From NCBI RefSeq assembly GCF_009184905.1, contig NZ_WESC01000010.1, positions 62,001 through 126,000 on the forward strand: 64,000 nt of DNA, in the 5' to 3' direction. The position numbers and the translations under genes are program-made. Positions 58,855 through 64,000 of the stretch are shown piece by piece. Below the pieces are notes generated by a model. That model saw only the letters and a list, made by a program, of their open reading frames with translations. It searched no databases and was not told the origin of the DNA. Each line of letters starts with the position of its first letter. Position 1 is the stretch's first letter. The stretch comes from Parvibaculum sedimenti (lineage in GTDB: Bacteria > Pseudomonadota > Alphaproteobacteria > Parvibaculales > Parvibaculaceae).

Positions 58855-60807
58855 TCAGGACTTCAACTCAACTATGTCGATGAAAAGGTCGAGTGCTTCG
58901 GGGTTGGCGAGCGCTTCCTTGTTCTTGATGGGACGTCCATGCACGACATCGCGCACGGCGAGTTCAGTGATTTTGCCGGATTTGGTGCGTGGAATGTCGG
59001 CGACGGCGACGATCTTCGCAGGTACGTGTCGTGGCGAAGCACCGTCTCGGATTTTCTTGCGTATCTTCACCTGAAGGGCATCGTCGAGCATGGTGCCGTG
59101 TTTCATCACGACGAAGAGGATGACGCGGGCATCACCTTCCCAATCCTGACCGATGGCGATCGCTTCCTGAATTTCTGGAAGCTGCTCCACCTGCGCGTAG
59201 ATTTCCGCCGTGCCGATGCGCACGCCGCCCGGATTGAGCGTCGCGTCGGAGCGGCCATGAATGATGAAACCGCCATGCTCGGTGATCTCAGCGAAGTCGC
59301 CGTGACACCAGACGCCGGGGAAACGTTCGAAATAGGCGGCGCGATATTTGGCGCCGTCCGCATCATTCCAGAAACAGACCGGCATGGACGGGAAGGGCTT
59401 CGTGCAAACGAGTTCGCCCTTCACGCCAATGACAGGCTCGCCGTCATCGTTCCAGACGTTGGTTGCCATGCCGAGACCCTTGGCCTGAATCTCGCCGCGC
59501 CAGACCGGGTCCCACGGAGAGCCGCCGACGAAGCAGGAGAGAATGTCGGTGCCGCCCGAAATCGAGGAGAGCTGCACATCCGCCTTCACGTCGCGATAGA
59601 TGAAATCGAAACTCTCAGGCACCAGCGGCGAGCCGGTGGAGAGGATCGTTTCCATGCTGGCAAGTGAATGCGTCTCGCGCGGCTTGAAGCCCGATTTCTT
59701 CACCGCATCGATGAACTTCGCGGATGTGCCGAAAATCCTGATCTTCGCGGCATCAATATAGTCGAAGAGCACGCGCTCGGAGGGATGGAAGGGCGATCCG
59801 TCGTAAAGGGCCAGCGTCGCGCCAGCAGCGAGCCCCGAGACGAGCCAGTTCCACATCATCCAGCCGCAGGTCGTGAAGTAGAAGAGCACGTCGCCCGGCT
59901 TCTCGTCGCAGGAAAGCTTGTGCTCTTTCAGATGCTGAAGAAGCGTGCCACCAGCCGAATGCACGATGCATTTGGGAACGCCAGTCGTGCCACTCGAATA
60001 CATGATGTAGAGCGGATGCGCGAAAGGGAGTCTTGCGAAGCTGAGCGGCGCAACGGGAACATTCGCGACAAGCGTCTCGAAATCCTCCGCCTTGGCTAAA
60101 TCCTTCGGCCCCTCGCCAATGAAGGGCACGATGGCCACATGTTCGAGGCTCGGCAGGCCTTCGATGATTTCGGCAAGCTTCTCATGGCTCGGCAACACCT
60201 TGCCCGCATAGCGATAGCCATCGCGGGCAACGAGCACCTTGGGTGCGATCTGGCCGAAGCGATCGAGCACGCCGCGTACGCCGAAATCGGGCGAGCATGA
60301 CGAGAAGACCGCACCGAGACTCGTGACCGCCAGCATGGCGATGATCGTCTCCGGGCAATTCGGCATGAAAGCTGCGACGCGGTCGCCCGGCTCGACGCCC
60401 CAGCGCCGCAACACGGAAGCAAACCGCGCGACACGCGACTTAAGCTCCGTCCAGGTTGTCGGCGCAGATGCTACGCCTTCATTATTGAAGAGCAGCGCGG
60501 GCCCGTCGCCTTCATGCGCGAGCAGATTCTCCGCGAAGTTGAGTTTCGCGTCGGGGAAGAACTTCGCGCCGGGCATCTGGTCGCCATCGACGATGAAGCG
60601 CGTACCCTTCTCCCCGACCACGCCGCAGAAATCCCAGACCGCATCCCAGAAAGCTTCCGGATGGTCGATCGACCACTGGTGAAGCGCTGCGTAATCCGCG
60701 AACTGCGTCCCGTGCCGCGCGGCGAGATGCGCGGCGAAGGCGGTCAGATTGGTCGCCGCGACGCGGGCCGACGACGGTGTCCAGAGCGGTGCTTCTGTGT
60801 TCGTCAC
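58855..60807 (-). CDS. Acetoacetyl-CoA synthetase
   Basis: Encodes 650 residues, the length of AACS. Features: TNLTAFAAH at the N-terminus, P-loop [18 protein letters not shown] in part ([10 protein letters not shown]), [16 protein letters not shown], and the C-terminal catalytic lysine in [10 protein letters not shown]. Activates acetoacetate with ATP and CoA, feeding ketone bodies or leucine-derived acetoacetate to acetyl-CoA or PHB. Sits in the branched-chain amino acid block. Confidence 0.95.
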   Translation of the reverse strand: MTNTEAPLWTPSSARVAATNLTAFAAHLAARHGTQFADYAALHQWSIDHPEAFWDAVWDFCGVVGEKGTRFIVDGDQMPGAKFFPDAKLNFAENLLAHEGDGPALLFNNEGVASAPTTWTELKSRVARFASVLRRWGVEPGDRVAAFMPNCPETIIAMLAVTSLGAVFSSCSPDFGVRGVLDRFGQIAPKVLVARDGYRYAGKVLPSHEKLAEIIEGLPSLEHVAIVPFIGEGPKDLAKAEDFETLVANVPVAPLSFARLPFAHPLYIMYSSGTTGVPKCIVHSAGGTLLQHLKEHKLSCDEKPGDVLFYFTTCGWMMWNWLVSGLAAGATLALYDGSPFHPSERVLFDYIDAAKIRIFGTSAKFIDAVKKSGFKPRETHSLASMETILSTGSPLVPESFDFIYRDVKADVQLSSISGGTDILSCFVGGSPWDPVWRGEIQAKGLGMATNVWNDDGEPVIGVKGELVCTKPFPSMPVCFWNDADGAKYRAAYFERFPGVWCHGDFAEITEHGGFIIHGRSDATLNPGGVRIGTAEIYAQVEQLPEIQEAIAIGQDWEGDARVILFVVMKHGTMLDDALQVKIRKKIRDGASPRHVPAKIVAVADIPRTKSGKITELAVRDVVHGRPIKNKEALANPEALDLFIDIVELKS

Positions 60808-60828
60808 GTGTCGCCCTTTCCAGGCCGA

Positions 60829-61602
60829 TCAGGAGTGCTTGAAGTTCGGCGCGCGCTTCTCGATGAAGGCCGCCATACCTTCCTTCTGGTCTGCATTGGC
60901 AAAACCCGAATGGAAGACGCGGCGCTCGAAGCGGACGCCCTCTGCGAGCGTCACCTCGAAGCTGCGGTTGACGCTCTCCTTGATCGCCATGGTGGCGGGC
61001 AGAGACATACCCGCAATCGTTTCGGCGAGTTTTGCAGCCTCTTCGAGAAGCTTGTCCGCCGGCACGATACGCGCGACGAGGCCGGACCGCTCGGCTTCTT
61101 CCGCATCCATGAAGCGCCCCGTCAGGCACATTTCCATCGCCTTCGCCTTGCCGACGGCGCGGGTGAGGCGCTGCGAACCGCCCATGCCCGGAATGACGCC
61201 GAGCTTCACTTCCGGTTGGCCGAATTTTGCGCTGTCGGCGGCGAGAATGAAGTCGCACATCATGGCGAGTTCGCAGCCGCCGCCCAGCGCGAAGCCCGCC
61301 ACCGCCGCGATGATCGGCTTGCGTACGCGGGTCAGTTCTTCCCAGGGCGCAAACCAGTCGGCGAGATACATTTCCGTCGCTTCGCGCCCGGCCATCTCCT
61401 TGATGTCCGCGCCGGCGGCGAAGGCCTTGGCCGAACCGGTGATGACGATGCAGCCGATGCCCGCATCCGCATCGAAGCCCTTGGCCGCCGCAATCACCTC
61501 ATTCATCAGCGTCGCGTTGAGCGCGTTGAGCGCCTGCGGCCGGTTGAGCGTGATGGTGGCGACGCGGCCCTGCGTCTCGGTGAGGATGGTTTCGTAAGCC
61601 AT
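60829..61602 (-). CDS. Enoyl-CoA hydratase (crotonase), valine/fatty acid pathway
   Basis: Encodes 257 residues, classic crotonase length. Oxyanion-hole segments [11 protein letters not shown] (A and G at typical places) and [14 protein letters not shown]; catalytic glutamates in [13 protein letters not shown] (position before PGMGG) and the preceding QPEVKLG. Likely hydrates methacrylyl-CoA or short enoyl-CoA. Ends 21 nt before the AACS start. Confidence 0.93.
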   Translation of the reverse strand: MAYETILTETQGRVATITLNRPQALNALNATLMNEVIAAAKGFDADAGIGCIVITGSAKAFAAGADIKEMAGREATEMYLADWFAPWEELTRVRKPIIAAVAGFALGGGCELAMMCDFILAADSAKFGQPEVKLGVIPGMGGSQRLTRAVGKAKAMEMCLTGRFMDAEEAERSGLVARIVPADKLLEEAAKLAETIAGMSLPATMAIKESVNRSFEVTLAEGVRFERRVFHSGFANADQKEGMAAFIEKRAPNFKHS

Positions 61603-61627
61603 GTTCGTCGTCTCCCGGAGATCGCGG

Positions 61628-62518
61628 TTAAATCTGGCCCTTGATGAGCTTTATGACGCCGGAGAAGTCTATCGCATCATGCCCCAGAGCTTCCATCAGA
61701 GCGTAAACCTGAGCCGCATGTGCGCCGAGCGGCGTCGGTACCCGCGCCGTTCTGGAAGCGTCCTGGGCGAGGCGAAGGTCCTTCAGCATCATGCCCGCCG
61801 TGAAGCCCGGCTTGTAATCGCGATTGGCCGGCGAGGTCGGCACGGGGCCCGGCACCGGGCAGTAAGACGTCAGCGACCAGCACTGACCGGAGGCGGTCGA
61901 GGAAATATCGAAGAGCTTCTGCGCATCGAGTCCGAGCTTCTCGCCGAGTGCAAAGGCTTCCGACACCGCAATCATCGAGATACCGAGGATCATGTTGTTG
62001 CAGACCTTGGCGACCTGCCCCGTGCCCGCGGCACCTGCGTGGAAGATGTTCTTGCCCATCCTCTCGATGATCGGCAACGCCTTGGCGAAAGCTTCTTCCT
62101 CGCCGCCAACCATGAATGTAAGCGTGCCGGCTTCCGCGCCACCGACACCGCCCGAGACGGGGGCATCGAGCATCGACATGCCTGCTGCGACCGCTGCCGC
62201 GATGACCTCTCTCGCGGTCGGCACGTCGATCGTTGAGCTGTCGATGAATACCGTTCCTTCGTCGGCCGCGGCGAGGAGGCCACCCTCGCCGAGATAGACC
62301 GAGCGCACGTGTTCGCCCGCAGGCAACATCGTCACGACGAATTCGACGCCCTTGGCAGCGTCGGCGGCGGTTGGAACTGCGGTGGCACCTGCTTCAACCA
62401 GACCAGCAACCGCCTCCTTCGAGAGGTCGAATACCTTCAGCGCATGCCCCGCCTTCACGAGGTTGCGCGCCATTGGCCCGCCCATATTGCCGAGGCCGAT
62501 GAATCCGATCTTCGCCAT
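61628..62518 (-). CDS. mmsB: 3-Hydroxyisobutyrate dehydrogenase
   Basis: Encodes 296 residues. NAD-binding [20 protein letters not shown] (4-23), the [16 protein letters not shown] substrate segment, catalytic lysine in [10 protein letters not shown]. Oxidises 3-hydroxyisobutyrate to methylmalonate semialdehyde in valine breakdown. Neighbours the hydrolase that makes its substrate. Confidence 0.95.
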   Translation of the reverse strand: MAKIGFIGLGNMGGPMARNLVKAGHALKVFDLSKEAVAGLVEAGATAVPTAADAAKGVEFVVTMLPAGEHVRSVYLGEGGLLAAADEGTVFIDSSTIDVPTAREVIAAAVAAGMSMLDAPVSGGVGGAEAGTLTFMVGGEEEAFAKALPIIERMGKNIFHAGAAGTGQVAKVCNNMILGISMIAVSEAFALGEKLGLDAQKLFDISSTASGQCWSLTSYCPVPGPVPTSPANRDYKPGFTAGMMLKDLRLAQDASRTARVPTPLGAHAAQVYALMEALGHDAIDFSGVIKLIKGQI

Positions 62519-62531
62519 TGTTGTTCTTCCC

Positions 62532-63572
62532 TTATTCGAATGTCAGTTCGCCGCTTTCGAGCGGCGCGAAATAAGCGTCGATCTCCGCTGTCGTCACATC
62601 GTCGAGCTTCGCAGGCTTCCATTTCGGTGCCTGATCCTTGTCGATGATGATGGCGCGTACGCCCTCGTAGAAATCATGACCCTTGATGAAGCGATTGGTG
62701 AGCCGGTATTCGAGCTGCATCGCTTCCTCGAAGGAGAGCCTATCGCCCTCCCGGATCTGGCGATAGGCGACGCTACAACTCGTCGGCGATTTGGTTTCAA
62801 TGTTGGCCGCGACCTTCGCCTCCCACTCGCCGCCATCCGCTTTCAGCGAGGCGACGATTTCGGAAACGGAACCCTTGGCAAAATGCCTGTCGATCGACGC
62901 GCGGTGCCGCGCAAGCGGCGCCTCGTCCGCAGGCGCGGAGAGCTCGCGCAGCGCCACATCGATCGACACCCCTTCTGCAAGACGCATCTTCAGTAAGTCG
63001 AGCCTATCGCTCGGTACATAAACGTCTGCAATGCCGGCATAGACCGCATCCGCAACCTTCAACCGCTCGCCGGTGATCCCGAGGAACATGCCGATCTCGC
63101 CAGGGCAGCGCGGCAGAAAATACGTGCCGCCGACATCCGGGAAAAGGCCGACGCCCGTTTCCGGCATGGCGAAGGTCAGCCGCTCCGTCGCGACGCGACG
63201 CGAGCCGTTGACCGAAACGCCGACGCCGCCGCCCATGTCGATGCCGTCCATCAGCGCGACATAGGGCTTTGGATAGCGCTTGATATAGGTGTTGAGCCGA
63301 TATTCCTCGCGCCAGAAAGCAAGCGCGGATGGATCGCCAGTCTTGCCCCAGTCATGCAGCGCGCGAATGTCGCCGCCTGCGCAGAATGCCTTCTCGCCCG
63401 CACCCTCGATGATGACGATCTTCACGCGGTCATCCGCCGCCCAGGCCCTGAGCTGCGGGTGGATCAGGCGAACCATGTTGAGCGTCAGCGCGTTCAGCGC
63501 CTTCGGACGATTGAGCGTGATGATACCCGCGACGCCGTTGCGCGCGAACAGAACCTCGGCTTCTTCAGACAT
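62532..63572 (-). CDS. 3-Hydroxyisobutyryl-CoA hydrolase
   Basis: Encodes 346 residues, longer than enoyl-CoA hydratases and typical of HIBYL-CoA hydrolase. Crotonase motifs: GEKAFCAGGDIRAL, GIDMGGGVGVSVNG and PETGVGLFPDVGGTYFL. Releases free 3-hydroxyisobutyrate for MmsB. Start ATG 63572, 5 nt after the acyl-CoA dehydrogenase stop. Confidence 0.95.
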   Translation of the reverse strand: MSEEAEVLFARNGVAGIITLNRPKALNALTLNMVRLIHPQLRAWAADDRVKIVIIEGAGEKAFCAGGDIRALHDWGKTGDPSALAFWREEYRLNTYIKRYPKPYVALMDGIDMGGGVGVSVNGSRRVATERLTFAMPETGVGLFPDVGGTYFLPRCPGEIGMFLGITGERLKVADAVYAGIADVYVPSDRLDLLKMRLAEGVSIDVALRELSAPADEAPLARHRASIDRHFAKGSVSEIVASLKADGGEWEAKVAANIETKSPTSCSVAYRQIREGDRLSFEEAMQLEYRLTNRFIKGHDFYEGVRAIIIDKDQAPKWKPAKLDDVTTAEIDAYFAPLESGELTFE

Positions 63573-63577
63573 GTCGA

Positions 63578-64000
63578 TCAGTTCTTCAGCAGTTCGCGCG
63601 CAATGATGACGCGCATGATCTCATTCGTGCCTTCGAGGATCTGATGCACGCGCAGATCGCGCACATGACGCTCCAGCGGGAAATCGTTGAGATAGCCATA
63701 GCCGCCGTGAAGCTGCAGCGCCTCATTGGCGACACGGAAGCTGACATCGGTGACGAAGCGCTTCGCCATCGCCGCCTGCATGGTCGCGTCCGGCGTCTTG
63801 GCCTGCACCTTGGTCGCGGCCTGATAGAGCAGCAGACGCGCGGCTTCGAGTTCGGTCGCCATGTCGGCGAGCTTGAACTGAAGCGCCTGAAACGTTGCGA
63901 GCGGCTTGCCAAATTGCTGGCGCTCGTTGAGATAGGCCTTAGCGCGCTCGAAGGCCACGCGCGCGGTACCGATCGCACAGGCCGCGATGTTGAGACGTCC
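63578..64000 (-). CDS. Acyl-CoA dehydrogenase, C-terminal part (probable isobutyryl-CoA dehydrogenase)
   Basis: Partial: the 5' end lies beyond the window. The visible 140 codons include NERQQFGKPLATFQ, LQLHGGYGYLNDFPLER and the catalytic base in ILEGTNEIMR, so unlike the ACADs at 45495 and 56950 this one keeps the canonical glutamate. With HIBYL-CoA hydrolase and MmsB next to it, isobutyryl-CoA is the likely substrate. mmsA is not in the window and may lie beyond the edge. Confidence 0.9.
   Translation of the reverse strand, partial: GRLNIAACAIGTARVAFERAKAYLNERQQFGKPLATFQALQFKLADMATELEAARLLLYQAATKVQAKTPDATMQAAMAKRFVTDVSFRVANEALQLHGGYGYLNDFPLERHVRDLRVHQILEGTNEIMRVIIARELLKN

Noticed and set aside
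1-64000. tRNA genes, CRISPR arrays, insertion sequences or prophage
   Set aside because: Read for tRNA T-loop patterns, regular spaced repeats and transposase motifs; none found by eye.

Overview
The window looks like chromosome of a GC-rich alphaproteobacterium with a strong fatty-acid, branched-chain and hydrocarbon degradation character. Gene families and order suggest something near Parvibaculum, but this is inference from gene content, not from a marker gene. Evidence includes petABC encoding a bc1 complex, pstSCAB, many acyl-CoA dehydrogenases and crotonases, Zur and FNR/FixK-type operators of alphaproteobacterial style, and stand-alone receivers with a GPxRR tail. I saw no rRNA, tRNA, CRISPR array, insertion sequence, phage gene or origin.

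Layout. 1-3.2 kb (minus): methionine/adenine salvage (mtnP, apt, a TerC-CBS membrane protein, start of mtnA). 3.3-6.0 kb (minus): petABC with a terminator. 6.3-11.4 kb: trmL-hemF-ybaK, an orphan alpha-oxoamine synthase, and hemN facing a 36-residue membrane-peptide gene across an intergenic region with two FNR/FixK boxes. 11.5-14.7 kb (minus): a lipoprotein and DUF1285-NUDIX-CCA/poly(A) polymerase. 14.8-21.7 kb (plus): MoxR-DUF58-BatA/DUF4159-VWA operon. 21.7-24.4 kb (minus): esterase, 2OG-Fe(II) oxygenase, LysR. 24.5-27.2 kb (plus): zinc ABC importer behind a Zur box, led by a tiny membrane-protein gene. 27.3-30.3 kb: two acetyltransferases, an SDR, an ArfA-like ribosome-rescue gene with a terminator-like hairpin inside its coding sequence, and an unknown gene. 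30.3-33.8 kb: LysR facing wrbA, pirin and glutathionyl-hydroquinone reductase (quinone/electrophile defence). 33.8-38 kb: small secreted protein, amidase, NUDIX, a flagellin-like orphan, a methyltransferase. 38.1-39.7 kb: receiver-HPt-receiver phosphorelay without a kinase. 40.7-46.7 kb: a stand-alone diiron protein with its own promoter and terminator, then a FadD/SnoaL/two-ACAD operon in which one ACAD lacks the catalytic glutamate. 46.8-48.9 kb: small secreted Asn-rich protein, DUF1007 and a NicO Ni/Co transporter. 49-52.7 kb: small protein, cold-shock protein, esterase, GST, DedA, PEBP. 53.2-56.9 kb: pstSCAB. 57-64 kb (minus): acyl-CoA dehydrogenase, FAH-family protein, acetoacetyl-CoA synthetase and valine-degradation genes, running off the window edge.

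Working together. MtnP releases adenine that Apt recaptures, while MtnA handles the sugar product. HemF and HemN do the same heme step with and without oxygen, and the FNR-type boxes fit that switch. The valine block converts isobutyryl-CoA to methylmalonate semialdehyde. The most unusual items are the ArfA-like gene with its internal hairpin, two tiny membrane-protein genes placed directly under FNR-type and Zur operators, the kinase-less phosphorelay, and the heteromeric ACAD operon beside an orphan diiron protein.
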